64,000 nucleotides of DNA, taken from assembly GCA_035463115.1 (NCBI GenBank), contig DATHTO010000090.1:1-64000 (forward strand), in the 5' to 3' direction. Within the stretch, counting starts at the first letter, position 1, and the number at the start of each line of letters is the position of its first letter. The notes under the pieces are model-generated. The model ran no database searches, was not told the DNA's origin, and was given only the letters and a program-made list of their open reading frames with translations. This DNA comes from BPGL01 sp035463115 (GTDB lineage Bacteria; Actinomycetota; UBA4738; HRBIN12). The position numbers were made by a program, and so were the translations under genes. Of this stretch, positions 1 to 8,233 are shown in pieces.

Positions 1-2
1 AG

Positions 3-914
3 CACGGCGCCGCGAAGATCGTGGAGATCCGTCCGAAGCGGATCCTCGAGGCGCTCGACGGTGGGCTCGTCGTCGTGCTCGCGGGTTTCCAGGGGCTCTC
101 GAGCTCCTACGAGATCACCACGCTGGGGCGCGGCGGCTCGGATCTGACCGCGGTCGCGATGGCGGCCGCGATCGGCGCGGAGGTATGCGAGATCTGCACC
201 GACGTTCCGGGCGTGTACACGGCTGACCCGCGGGTCGTGCCGACGGCGCGCAAGATCGACCGCGTGAGCTACGACGAGATGCTCGAGCTCGCAGCGGCGG
301 GCGCGAAGGTGCTGCAGGCGCGGTCCGTCGAGTACGCCCGGCGCCACGGCGTGAAGCTGCACGTGCGCTCGTCGTTCGACGAGACGCCCGGAACCTGGAT
401 CGAGGAGGCGGACGAGATGGCGGAACAGGCGACGGCGCTCGAAGGCGTCTTGATCTCGGGCGTGGCGCTCGACGCCGACGAGGCGAAGGTCACGCTGGAC
501 CGTGTCCCCGACCGTCCGGGTGTCGCGGCGACGGTGTTCAAGGCGATCGCGGCCGAGGGGCTCAACATCGACATGATCGTGCAGAACGTGTCGCACGACG
601 GTGCCACGGATCTCTCGTTCACGGCGCCGCGCGAAGACCTTCCGAAGCTCCGCGGGCTGCTCGAGCGCATCACGGCCGACATCGGAACCGACCGCTTCAC
701 GATCGACGACGACATCGCGAAGCTCACGCTCGTGGGCGCCGGGATGAAGTCGCATCCCGGCGTGGCGGCCGACATGTTCGACGCGCTCGCGGGCCAGGGC
801 ATCAACATCGAGATGATCTCGACGTCGCCGATCCGGATCTCGTGCGTGATCCGCCGCGTCGACGGCGAGCGAGCGCTGCGGACGATCCACACGCGCTTCG
901 GCCTCGACGGCTGA
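3..914 (+). CDS. lysC: Aspartokinase, C-terminal part (5' end outside window)
   Basis: Phosphorylates L-aspartate in the first step of the lysine/threonine/methionine pathway. The reading frame is open from the left edge, so the N-terminal part of the kinase domain is missing; a GTG at position 21 is internal. Visible are the end of the amino acid kinase fold (VVVLAGFQG, then TTLGRGGSDLTAVA, then the TDVPGVYTADPR segment) and two ACT regulatory domains after about residue 140 (DRPGVAATVFKAIAAEGLNI and HPGVAADMFDALAGQGINIE). The paired ACT domains are typical of lysine/threonine feedback-inhibited aspartokinases. It lies 76 bp upstream of asd on the same strand, the usual lysC-asd arrangement in actinobacteria. 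Confidence 0.95.
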   Translation, partial: HGAAKIVEIRPKRILEALDGGLVVVLAGFQGLSSSYEITTLGRGGSDLTAVAMAAAIGAEVCEICTDVPGVYTADPRVVPTARKIDRVSYDEMLELAAAGAKVLQARSVEYARRHGVKLHVRSSFDETPGTWIEEADEMAEQATALEGVLISGVALDADEAKVTLDRVPDRPGVAATVFKAIAAEGLNIDMIVQNVSHDGATDLSFTAPREDLPKLRGLLERITADIGTDRFTIDDDIAKLTLVGAGMKSHPGVAADMFDALAGQGINIEMISTSPIRISCVIRRVDGERALRTIHTRFGLDG

Positions 915-990
915 CGTCTGCCACGTCGCCCACGATGTCGGCCTCGAGCTGCACCGACGCCTCCACGGGCGCTGGTAGCGTGGAGCGACC

Positions 991-2019
991 ATGAAGGTCG
1001 CCGTCATCGGAGCCACGGGAGCGGTCGGCCGCGAGATGACGAGGCTCCTCGAGGAGCGGAACTTCCCCGTCGACGCGTTCGTTCCGCTGGCGTCCGCCCG
1101 CAGCGCGGGGCGACGCGTGACGTTCCGCGACGAGGGGCACGAGGTCCGCGAGCTCACCGTCGACGCCGTGCGTGGTGTCGACGTCGCGTTCGTGAGCGCG
1201 GGCGCCGCCACCTCGAAGGCGATCCTGCCGAGCATCGCCGCGAACGCAACGGTGTGCATCGACAACTCGAGCGCCTTCCGGATGGATCCCGACGTGCCGC
1301 TCGCCGTTCCTCACGTGAATCCCGAGGCGCTCGAGGGCTGGCCCAGGCCCGGCATCATCGCGGTCCCGAACTGCACGACGATCACGGCGGTGCTCGCGCT
1401 CGGTCCGCTCCATCGCGCCGCCGGGCTGACCTCGCTCGTGCTGTCGAGCTACCAATCCGTCAGCGGGGCCGGGCACAAGGGCGTCAGCGAGCTGCTCGAG
1501 CAGGTCGAGAAGCTGCGTGGCGACGAGGGGTCCTTGGCACATCCCGACCACGACGCGCTGCCGGCCGGCGACGTCATGGGCAAGACCATCGCGTACAACG
1601 TCGTCGCGAAGATCGGCGCCTTCGAGGACGACGGGTTCACGGGCGAGGAATCGAAGATGATGGCCGAGCCCCGGAAGATCCTGCGCACACCGGACCTCCC
1701 GGTCGTCGCCACCAGCGTGCGCGTGCCGACCGTCGTCGGTCACGGTGTGTCGATCCTCGCGGGGTTCGCCCGCCCGATATCGGCCGACGAAGCGCGTGAG
1801 CTGCTCCGCGCCGCTCCGGGCGTCGAGCTCCGCGACGACCCGGCGAACGGTGTCTATCCGTCCCCGATCGAGGCCGCAGGCCTCGACGTCGCGCTCGTCG
1901 GGCGGATCCGGCAGGTGCCGGGCCGCGACGATCAGCTCGTGCTCTTCAGCTGCGCCGACAACCTGCGTCTCGGCGCCGCCCTCGACGCCGTGCTGATCGC
2001 CGAGCGGCTCTTCGTCTGA
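991..2019 (+). CDS. asd: Aspartate-semialdehyde dehydrogenase
   Basis: Reduces aspartyl-4-phosphate to aspartate-4-semialdehyde with NADPH, directly after aspartokinase in the pathway. The 342-residue product is of normal length. The N-terminus has the dinucleotide-binding GATGAVGREM, the catalytic cysteine is in VPNCTTI near residue 130, and a conserved histidine follows in TVVGHGVSI. ATG at 991 has a GGAG Shine-Dalgarno site about 6 bases upstream (gtggagcgacc). Downstream is a convergent acetyltransferase gene 34 bp away. Confidence 0.96.
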   Translation: MKVAVIGATGAVGREMTRLLEERNFPVDAFVPLASARSAGRRVTFRDEGHEVRELTVDAVRGVDVAFVSAGAATSKAILPSIAANATVCIDNSSAFRMDPDVPLAVPHVNPEALEGWPRPGIIAVPNCTTITAVLALGPLHRAAGLTSLVLSSYQSVSGAGHKGVSELLEQVEKLRGDEGSLAHPDHDALPAGDVMGKTIAYNVVAKIGAFEDDGFTGEESKMMAEPRKILRTPDLPVVATSVRVPTVVGHGVSILAGFARPISADEARELLRAAPGVELRDDPANGVYPSPIEAAGLDVALVGRIRQVPGRDDQLVLFSCADNLRLGAALDAVLIAERLFV

Positions 2020-2053
2020 GTCGACGCGCGGACGACCGTATCCCCGGGGAGGG

Positions 2054-2566
2054 TCAGTCGTCGTCGCGGATCCGTTCGCCGATCGGTTCACCGCCGGGCG
2101 TCACGTCGGGCGCGAGCGGTTTCACGAACCACCGCCCGTAGTCCTGGAAGCCCTCACGTTCGTAGAACGCGATCGTCGTCTCACGCCAGGCTGCCGTCAC
2201 GAGCGCCATCCGGAAGCATCCCCGCTTGCGCGCGAGCTCCTCCGCACGCCGCAGCAGCACCGAACCGACGCCCTGTCCACGGACGCGATCCGTCACGACG
2301 AGGTCGTTGACCCTCGCCTGCGGACGGTGGTCGCCGAGGCGCTGGTGGTACTCCATGTCGATCATCCCGACGACCTCGCCGTCGCGCGATGCGACGAGCG
2401 TGACGGTCGCGATCTGCGCGATGTGCCCGCCGAACCGCAACCGGTGGGTGGCGTCGTCGGCCGTTCCGGCGGCGACGCCACGGCCGAGTTCCACGAGCAG
2501 CGCCGCGACGGCCGGCCAGTCCTCCGGCAGGGCCATCCGCACGGCGAGCCCCTCCGATGCCGTCAC
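2054..2566 (-). CDS. GNAT family N-acetyltransferase
   Basis: A single-domain GNAT protein of 170 residues. The acetyl-CoA loop is VTDRVRGQGVGSVLLRRAEE (R/Q-x-x-G-x-G/A signature) and the C-terminal GNAT element is FYEREGFQDYGRWFVK. The substrate cannot be predicted. I chose GTG at 2566, which sits one base after the stop of the upstream Eis-like gene, suggesting co-translation. The frame continues open further upstream, but that part overlaps the Eis-like gene and is not coding-like. It is the last gene of a minus-strand set with the Eis-like and MazG genes. Confidence 0.85.
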   Translation of the reverse strand: MTASEGLAVRMALPEDWPAVAALLVELGRGVAAGTADDATHRLRFGGHIAQIATVTLVASRDGEVVGMIDMEYHQRLGDHRPQARVNDLVVTDRVRGQGVGSVLLRRAEELARKRGCFRMALVTAAWRETTIAFYEREGFQDYGRWFVKPLAPDVTPGGEPIGERIRDDD

Positions 2567-2567
2567 G

Positions 2568-3767
2568 TCAGAACCACCACGGGTTCCACGGATCGGGCCC
2601 CGCGAACAGCGTCCGGAACCCATCGACCACCGGGTCGGCGCGGTCGAGGAACCCGAGCAGGACGGCGTCGTCGGCGCGGAGGAACCCGGTGTACATCGAC
2701 GAGAGCGCGCCGATCGGGAGCGGACGCGCCGGCGTGGGAGCCGGCTCGACGCTCGGCGACCCTGCTGCGACGCGGAGGCGCCATCCTCGCGAGTTCTCGG
2801 CGTACCGCGGGTCCTCGACCGCGAACGTGACGTCGACGTCGACGGGCGGATACCCGCGGGCCTCCAGCGCTCGAGCGACGTCGAGGATCCGCAGCATCCA
2901 GAGGTACCGCAGACCCGTCGAGAGCTGTGCCTCCGGCAGCAGGAGCGACACCGGATCGTGGGGCGGCGCCGACCACCTAGCCCACCGCCCGATCCCGCGG
3001 TGCGCCCGGAGGTACTCGAGGATCGCGCGCAACGCGCGCTCCGTCGTCGCGACGAGGGGCTCGCACGACAATCCGAAGGAGACGTCGCCGAGCGGGCCGG
3101 AAGCCGGTTCGCGCGTGACGGTCGCGAATCCCTCCGGTCCGTCGTCGCCGCGCACGACGAGCGCCCGGAACATCGGATCGTACGGATGGGAGAGCCACCG
3201 CTCGACCCACCAGGCGTCCTCGCGCGGCGCGACGGGTCCGTTGTGCGCCGCCGCCCACCGGTCGAACAGCTCGCGGATCGCGCGGACGTCCCGCTCGGGG
3301 TCGGCGATCTCGACGGCGGGGAGGTCATGCCCGCCGGCGGCGGGCAGCGCGTCGAGCTCGACCTGATGCTGGACGTACGTCCCGGCGAGCTCGAAGCCGA
3401 GCCGTCGGTACGGAGGCAGCACCGCCGGGAACAACGCGGTGATCGCGTCACCTCGTGCTCGAGCGTCGTCGAGGACGGCGCCGGTCACCGCCGACGCGAG
3501 CCCGCTGCCCCGATGTTCGGGAAGCGTCCCGACGCCCCAGATCCCCGAGCAGTCGACGGGCCGCCCGCCGAACCACTGGTGGAACCGCACCTCCGCTCCC
3601 ACCGCCACGACCGCACCGTCGACGCGGCCGACCCGGACGTCGTCGAGGTGCCAGATCGACGAACGCTCGAGCGTCCGATCGAGCGGCACGTTGATCGAGG
3701 CGGCGAGCACGCGCGCGACCGCGCCGCGTTCGTCCTCGCGCGGAACGCCGACGTCGGGTTCGGTCAC
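2568..3767 (-). CDS. Eis-like GNAT acetyltransferase with SCP2-like C-terminus
   Basis: About 399 residues, with the layout of Eis/enhanced intracellular survival proteins. An N-terminal GNAT domain carries VGTLPEHRGSGLASAVTGAV as the acetyl-CoA loop, followed by a second GNAT-like half and a C-terminal sterol-carrier-like domain ending GFRTLFAGPDPWNPWWF. Family members acetylate amines, including aminoglycosides, though this protein's substrate is unknown. GTG at 3767 overlaps the TGA of the upstream MazG-like gene (GTGA), so translation is probably coupled. A second GTG at 3776 is an alternative start. Confidence 0.85.
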   Translation of the reverse strand: MTEPDVGVPREDERGAVARVLAASINVPLDRTLERSSIWHLDDVRVGRVDGAVVAVGAEVRFHQWFGGRPVDCSGIWGVGTLPEHRGSGLASAVTGAVLDDARARGDAITALFPAVLPPYRRLGFELAGTYVQHQVELDALPAAGGHDLPAVEIADPERDVRAIRELFDRWAAAHNGPVAPREDAWWVERWLSHPYDPMFRALVVRGDDGPEGFATVTREPASGPLGDVSFGLSCEPLVATTERALRAILEYLRAHRGIGRWARWSAPPHDPVSLLLPEAQLSTGLRYLWMLRILDVARALEARGYPPVDVDVTFAVEDPRYAENSRGWRLRVAAGSPSVEPAPTPARPLPIGALSSMYTGFLRADDAVLLGFLDRADPVVDGFRTLFAGPDPWNPWWF

Positions 3768-4048
3768 GGCGCGCACCGGCAGGGACGTGCGCCGCACTTC
3801 GGGCAGCCGCCCTCGTAGCGTCGCGCCGTCGCGGCGAGGTCGACGTCGAGGAGGTTCGCGAGCGAGGCGGTCCACGCCAGCACGTCACCGAACTCGAGCT
3901 CGAGGTTCGCGCGGTCGCCCTTCCGGATCGCGCGTGCGAGCTCACCTACCTCCTCGGTCAACCACCGGAACGTCGCGTCGACGCCGCGCTCGGCATCCCG
4001 CTCGAGATAGGTCTCCCGCATCGCCGTCTGGAGCTCGCGGATATGCAT
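3764..4048 (-). CDS. MazG-like nucleotide pyrophosphohydrolase
   Basis: A 94-residue protein of the MazG/all-alpha NTP pyrophosphohydrolase type, which hydrolyses nucleoside triphosphates (often non-canonical) to monophosphate and pyrophosphate. Acidic metal ligands are visible in WLTEEVGELARAIRKGD and in ELEFGDVLAW. The C-terminus has a short cysteine-rich tail (GGCPKCGARPCRC) that could bind zinc; such tails occur in actinobacterial homologues. It is the first gene of a coupled minus-strand set with the Eis-like gene. Confidence 0.85.
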   Translation of the reverse strand: MHIRELQTAMRETYLERDAERGVDATFRWLTEEVGELARAIRKGDRANLELEFGDVLAWTASLANLLDVDLAATARRYEGGCPKCGARPCRCAP

Positions 4049-4083
4049 GGTCCGGAGTCTAGAAGCCGCCTCCGGAGACCCGG

Positions 4084-5517
4084 TCAGCGCGGCGCGTGGA
4101 CCGGGTCGGCGCTGGGCATCGCACCGTCGGGGGAGTCCGTGAGCCCGAGGGGAGGGAACGGTGCGTCCATGCCCGCGTGCGCCGTGTGGCCCGATCCGTC
4201 GGCGTCGGCGCGCTTCCGCCGCTTCTCTTCGTACATCAGCGTGTCGGCGCGCGCGATCAGGTCGTCCACGGACCGGTCGTGCTCCCGGTCGAAGACCGCG
4301 ATGCCCATCGAGACGGAGAGCGCGTACGTGCGTCCTGGCAGGCGGTTGGCCATGGCGATCGCGTCGGCGAGGCGGGTCCGCGCCACGTCGACCCCCGCGA
4401 TCGAGTCGGCCGTCACGAGCACGCAGAACTCGTCGCCGCCGAGGCGGGCAGGCAGATCCGACATCCGGAACGTGTCTCGCAGCAAGGCGCCGAGCTCCTG
4501 GAGCATCTCGTCACCCGTCGTATGGCCATGGGTGTCGTTGACGACCTTCAGCCCGTCGGCATCGACGAACAACAGGGCGAGCGTCGAGCCGGCGTTCCGC
4601 CGGGCGAGGTCCAACCGATGCTCTGCCGTGTCGAGGAACCCGCGGCGGTTCGCGAGTCCGGTCAAAGCGTCGACGGTCGCGAGCCGCTGGAGCTCTCCCT
4701 GCAGCTGCATGACCTTCGTGCCGGTCTGGACGAACGCACGCTCGAGTTCTCCGAGCTCGTCGCGGTGGCCGGACGACCGCAGCAGCGGCAGCCCTCGCTC
4801 CAGACGTCGGGTGTTCTCGCTCAGGGATTCGATGCGCCGCAGGAGCCGACCGGCGAACAACGCCACCATCACGCCCGCCGCGAGGAGGCCGCCGGGAAGG
4901 CCGATCATGCGGATCACGAACGCGAGGTTCTCCGCCTCGCTCAGCTTGCGGGTGCGTTCGTCGAGGAGCTCGAGCTGACGCGTCCGGAGCTTCTCGGCGA
5001 CACCGTCGACGAGCTGCATCGTGAGCTCGCCTTGCCGGGTGAGTTCCTTCCTGTCGTCCGACATCGATGGGCCGCGGAGGTCTCCCTTCGCCATGGAGTC
5101 CAGCGTGCGGAGACGGCGGTGGATGTGCTCGGACAGCTGCTGGGCGAGGCGTTCCGCTTCGGCGTTGACGATCACGGCTCGCATCTCGGCCACGTTCTCG
5201 AGGAGCGAACGCCGCGATCGCTCGTAGGGGTTGATCATCTCCGCGTTGCCGGTGATGAGGTAGCCGCGGAGGCCGGACTCGGCGGAGTTCAGCTCCGCGA
5301 TGATCGCTTCGAGCTCGTTGAGGACCTCGTAGGTCCTCGTGATCTGGTCGGTGCCCTGGACCCGGCGCGCGTTGGCCTGATAGGCGAGTGCGGTCGCGAG
5401 GATCAACACGATCGCAGGGATCGCGAGCACCGCCATCAGCTTCTGTCGTAGCGACATCCTTCGGAACCTCACCGATCGACCACCCGCGCGGCCAACCGAC
5501 TCATCGGCCCGCGCCAT
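4084..5517 (-). CDS. Membrane diguanylate cyclase (CHASE3-like sensor, HAMP-like linker, GGDEF)
   Basis: Makes cyclic di-GMP from GTP. One transmembrane helix lies near residues 28-50 and is followed by a periplasmic helical CHASE3-like region (ELNSAESGLRGYLITGN). A second helix near residues 200-222 leads into a HAMP-like linker and a C-terminal GGDEF domain. The active-site motif GGDEF is intact. An RMSD tetrad five residues before it matches the RxxD product-inhibition I-site, so the enzyme is probably active and feedback-inhibited. I kept ATG 5517, but a start at MSLRQKLM near 5458 has a better Shine-Dalgarno site (GAGG). Its 5' region faces the lipid operon. Confidence 0.92.
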   Translation of the reverse strand: MARADESVGRAGGRSVRFRRMSLRQKLMAVLAIPAIVLILATALAYQANARRVQGTDQITRTYEVLNELEAIIAELNSAESGLRGYLITGNAEMINPYERSRRSLLENVAEMRAVIVNAEAERLAQQLSEHIHRRLRTLDSMAKGDLRGPSMSDDRKELTRQGELTMQLVDGVAEKLRTRQLELLDERTRKLSEAENLAFVIRMIGLPGGLLAAGVMVALFAGRLLRRIESLSENTRRLERGLPLLRSSGHRDELGELERAFVQTGTKVMQLQGELQRLATVDALTGLANRRGFLDTAEHRLDLARRNAGSTLALLFVDADGLKVVNDTHGHTTGDEMLQELGALLRDTFRMSDLPARLGGDEFCVLVTADSIAGVDVARTRLADAIAMANRLPGRTYALSVSMGIAVFDREHDRSVDDLIARADTLMYEEKRRKRADADGSGHTAHAGMDAPFPPLGLTDSPDGAMPSADPVHAPR

Positions 5518-5711
5518 CGCCCGGTTGAGGGATGGGCGGATGGCCGCGGGCCCAGCTGGAGGAGACCGCTCGACGGAGGGACCCAGGTTCTGGGGCCGTG
5601 ACCTGCGGGTCTCCTCACCGGCGGAAGAGCGCTCACGCTGCGGCGGTAGTTGGCTTTCCGCTTCATAGGGTAGGCCGACCGAGGGACACCAACTGCCCGT
5701 TCCGGGGGTTG

Positions 5712-5753
5712 TCTACCGCCCGGTAGATGCGGGACTATCTACCGGATGGTAGA
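5712..5753. promoter_or_regulatory. Pair of palindromes, probable TetR-type operators
   Basis: Two near-identical 16-bp palindromes are seen. The first, TCTACCGCCCGGTAGA (5712-5727), has 7-bp arms. The second, TCTACCGGATGGTAGA (5738-5753), has 6-bp arms. Their centres are 26 bp apart and the second spans the ATG at 5746. The size and symmetry fit dimeric TetR-family repressors, and a TetR gene closes the operon that starts here. That TetR binds these sites is inference. Confidence 0.6.
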
Positions 5754-8046
5754 CGGGGATCCATCGGCGGAGCGAACCGACCCGTCGATCGTCGGCGCCC
5801 TCTCGGGGAAGCGGATCCTGCTGACGGGCGTCACGGGCTTCCTCGGCCAGGTCGTCATCGAGCGCCTGCTCGCGGACTTCCCGGAGACGCGCGTCACGAC
5901 GCTCATCCGGTCGCAGCAGGGCACCTCCGCTCGCGACCGGCTGACCTACCTGATCCGCAAGCCCGCCTTCGACGCGCTCCGCGGGCGGCTCGGTGGCGAC
6001 GATGCGATCGTCGATCTGCTTGACCAACGCGTCGACGTGATCGACGGGGACTTCTCGCGCGGAGAGCCCGACATCCCTGACGGCATCGACGTCGTGATCC
6101 ACTCCGCCGCCACGGTCAGCTTCGATCCGCCGATCGACGAAGGGTTCCAGACGAACCTGCTCGGCGCGCTCAACCTCTACCGCGCCGCGACGAGGGACAA
6201 CCGCCCGGCGCTCGTGCACGTCTCGACGGCCTACGTCGCCGGCGTCCAGAAGGGCGTGATCCCCGAAGGCCCGCTGGAGCATCGGGTCGACTGGCGCCTC
6301 GAGGCGGAGCTCGCGCTCGATGCACGCAAGGACGTCGAAGCCGCGTCGCGGAAGCCCGAGATGCTCGAACACTTCATGGACAAGGCGGCGAAGGAGCATT
6401 CCCGCGCCGGCCCGCAGACGGTCGCGTCCGACGCGGAGGACCGTCGCAAGGACTGGGTGAGCAGCCGCCTCACCGAGTACGGGCGATCCCGCGCTCGCTC
6501 GCTCGGATGGCCCGACGTCTACACCTTCACGAAGGCGATGGGCGAGCGCGCCGTCGAAGAGCTCGCGGCCGCCGAGGGGCTTCCGCTGTCGATCGTGCGG
6601 CCGAGCATCATCGAGTCGGCGCTGCTGCATCCGTTCCCGGGGTGGATCGACGGGTTCAAGATGGCGGACCCGATCATCCGCGCGTACGGGCTCGGGCAGA
6701 TCCCGGAGTTCCCCGGCATCCCCGAGGGCATCGTCGACCTGATCCCCGTCGACTACGTCGTGAACGCGATCCTCGCCGTGGCCGCGAACCCGCCGCCGCC
6801 GGGCGAGGCCGTGCACTACAACGTCTCCTCGGGCTCCAGGAACCCGCTGCGGTTCTACGAGCTCTACGAGTGGGTCCGTGAGTACTTCGAGGCCCACCCG
6901 TTGCCCGAGCGCGGGCGCGGGGAGCACAAGGTTCCGACGTGGACGTTCCCCGGGAACGTGAGGGTGGAGTCCCTGCTGCGGCGCGCGGAGCGCCTGACCG
7001 ACGTGGCTGAGCAGGTCGTCACGCATCTCCCGAAATCGAAGGCGATGCGGGATGCGGTCGGCCGCGTCGATCGCGACCGTGCGCGCGTCGACTTCGTGAA
7101 GCGGTATTCCGACCTGTACGGCGCGTACACCGAGACAGAGGTGCTCTACACCGACGACCGGGTCGTCGACCTGTGGAACCGCATGTCGAAGGAAGATCGG
7201 GTCCGGTTCCCGTTCGACGTCGCGACGGTCGATTGGAAGTACTACCTCCAGGACGTCCATTCCCCCGCGGTCACGCGATCGCTGCGGGAGCTCTCGAAGC
7301 GCGATCGCGAGCGGCCGAAGGTCGTGATCCGCGAACGCACCGAGCCGGTGCTGGCCGTGTTCGACATGGAGGGAACGATCATCACGTCGAACGTCGTGGA
7401 GTCCTACGTGTGGACCAGGATGGCCGACCTCGAGCCCGAGGACTGGCCCGGCGAGCTCGTGAGCGTGTTCTCGCGCGTGCCGGGGTACCTGCAGACCGAT
7501 CGACGCGACCGAGGCGACTTCCTGCGGACGTTCTTCCGCCGCTACGAAGGAGCGTCGGTCGCGGGCGTCCAACGGATGATCGACCACCACGTCGCCGAGT
7601 TCATGCTCCAGAAGGCCTCACCTGGCGCGTTGCGTCGTGTCCGCGAGCACCGCGCGGCGGGTCACCGCACGATCATGATCACCGCGGCGGCCGAGATCTT
7701 CGTGCGTCCGCTGTCGCCGCTGTTCGACGTCGTGATCGGCGCGGAGCTCGAGGAGCGCGACGGGCGATTCACCGGCTTCATGGCGCGGCCGCCGCTGGTC
7801 GGCGAGGCGCGCGCGGCGTGGCTGAAGCGGTACGCGCAGCAGGAGGACGTGGATCTGCGGCACTGCTACGCGTACGCCGATTCGTACAGCGACCTGCCGT
7901 TGTTGCGGGCGGTCGGCAACCCGGTCGCGGTGGCTCCCGATTCGGCGCTGTACCGCCATGCGCGGCGGCGTCGCTGGCCGATCGAGGAGTGGGCGATGTC
8001 GCGTGGGATGCCGCGGGTGCGGTTCCCGAGGCCGGCGACGAGATGA
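5746..8046 (+). CDS. Fatty acyl-CoA reductase (SDR, NAD_binding_4) fused to HAD-IB phosphatase-like domain
   Basis: A 766-residue two-domain protein. The first ~460 residues form an extended SDR of the male-sterility/fatty acyl reductase type, with the Rossmann motif LLTGVTGFLGQVV, the HVSTAYV strand and the YxxxK catalytic pair in YTFTKAMGE. Such enzymes reduce fatty acyl-CoA to aldehyde or alcohol with NADPH. From about residue 530 there is a HAD-IB domain: motif I VFDMEGTI, motif II ITAAAE, motif IV ADSYSDLPLL. Motif I has Glu where most HAD phosphatases have the second Asp, so phosphatase activity is uncertain. It is the first gene of a five-gene operon. The ATG lies inside a palindrome and no clear Shine-Dalgarno site precedes it, so translation may be leaderless or poorly initiated. 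Confidence 0.88.
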   Translation: MVDGDPSAERTDPSIVGALSGKRILLTGVTGFLGQVVIERLLADFPETRVTTLIRSQQGTSARDRLTYLIRKPAFDALRGRLGGDDAIVDLLDQRVDVIDGDFSRGEPDIPDGIDVVIHSAATVSFDPPIDEGFQTNLLGALNLYRAATRDNRPALVHVSTAYVAGVQKGVIPEGPLEHRVDWRLEAELALDARKDVEAASRKPEMLEHFMDKAAKEHSRAGPQTVASDAEDRRKDWVSSRLTEYGRSRARSLGWPDVYTFTKAMGERAVEELAAAEGLPLSIVRPSIIESALLHPFPGWIDGFKMADPIIRAYGLGQIPEFPGIPEGIVDLIPVDYVVNAILAVAANPPPPGEAVHYNVSSGSRNPLRFYELYEWVREYFEAHPLPERGRGEHKVPTWTFPGNVRVESLLRRAERLTDVAEQVVTHLPKSKAMRDAVGRVDRDRARVDFVKRYSDLYGAYTETEVLYTDDRVVDLWNRMSKEDRVRFPFDVATVDWKYYLQDVHSPAVTRSLRELSKRDRERPKVVIRERTEPVLAVFDMEGTIITSNVVESYVWTRMADLEPEDWPGELVSVFSRVPGYLQTDRRDRGDFLRTFFRRYEGASVAGVQRMIDHHVAEFMLQKASPGALRRVREHRAAGHRTIMITAAAEIFVRPLSPLFDVVIGAELEERDGRFTGFMARPPLVGEARAAWLKRYAQQEDVDLRHCYAYADSYSDLPLLRAVGNPVAVAPDSALYRHARRRRWPIEEWAMSRGMPRVRFPRPATR

Positions 8047-8110
8047 AGGGGGTGATGGGGTTGTCGGCGCACCGGGGTGGCACCCGGGCAGGGTGGGCCC
8101 CCCGCCTCCG

Positions 8111-8162
8111 TGTCAACAGGTTCACGACTCCGTCCTACGTCGCAGTCGTGAAGCTGTTGACA
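8111..8162. repeat. Long inverted repeat between operon genes 1 and 2
   Basis: The arms TGTCAACAGGTTCACGACT (8111-8129) and AGTCGTGAAGCTGTTGACA (8144-8162) are reverse complements except at one position, with a 14-base loop. A third TTGACA-containing half-site (GTTGACA) lies at 8199-8205. It sits in the 187-bp gap between the reductase and dehydrogenase genes. It has no T-run, so it is not a classical terminator. It could be an operator with an internal promoter (TTGACA resembles a -35 box) or an RNA hairpin that sets differential expression. Confidence 0.6.
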
Positions 8163-8233
8163 TGCGGTCGGTCGGCGAACGCGCGCACGCCGCACCCGGT
8201 TGACAGCACCCGCCGCGTGATGGGGGCGGCGCC

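Noticed and set aside
1254..1799. Arg-rich open frames opposite or inside asd, and many similar long frames throughout
   Set aside because: In GC-rich DNA other frames stay open by chance; these have Arg/Ala/Pro-rich low-complexity products and overlap well-supported genes.
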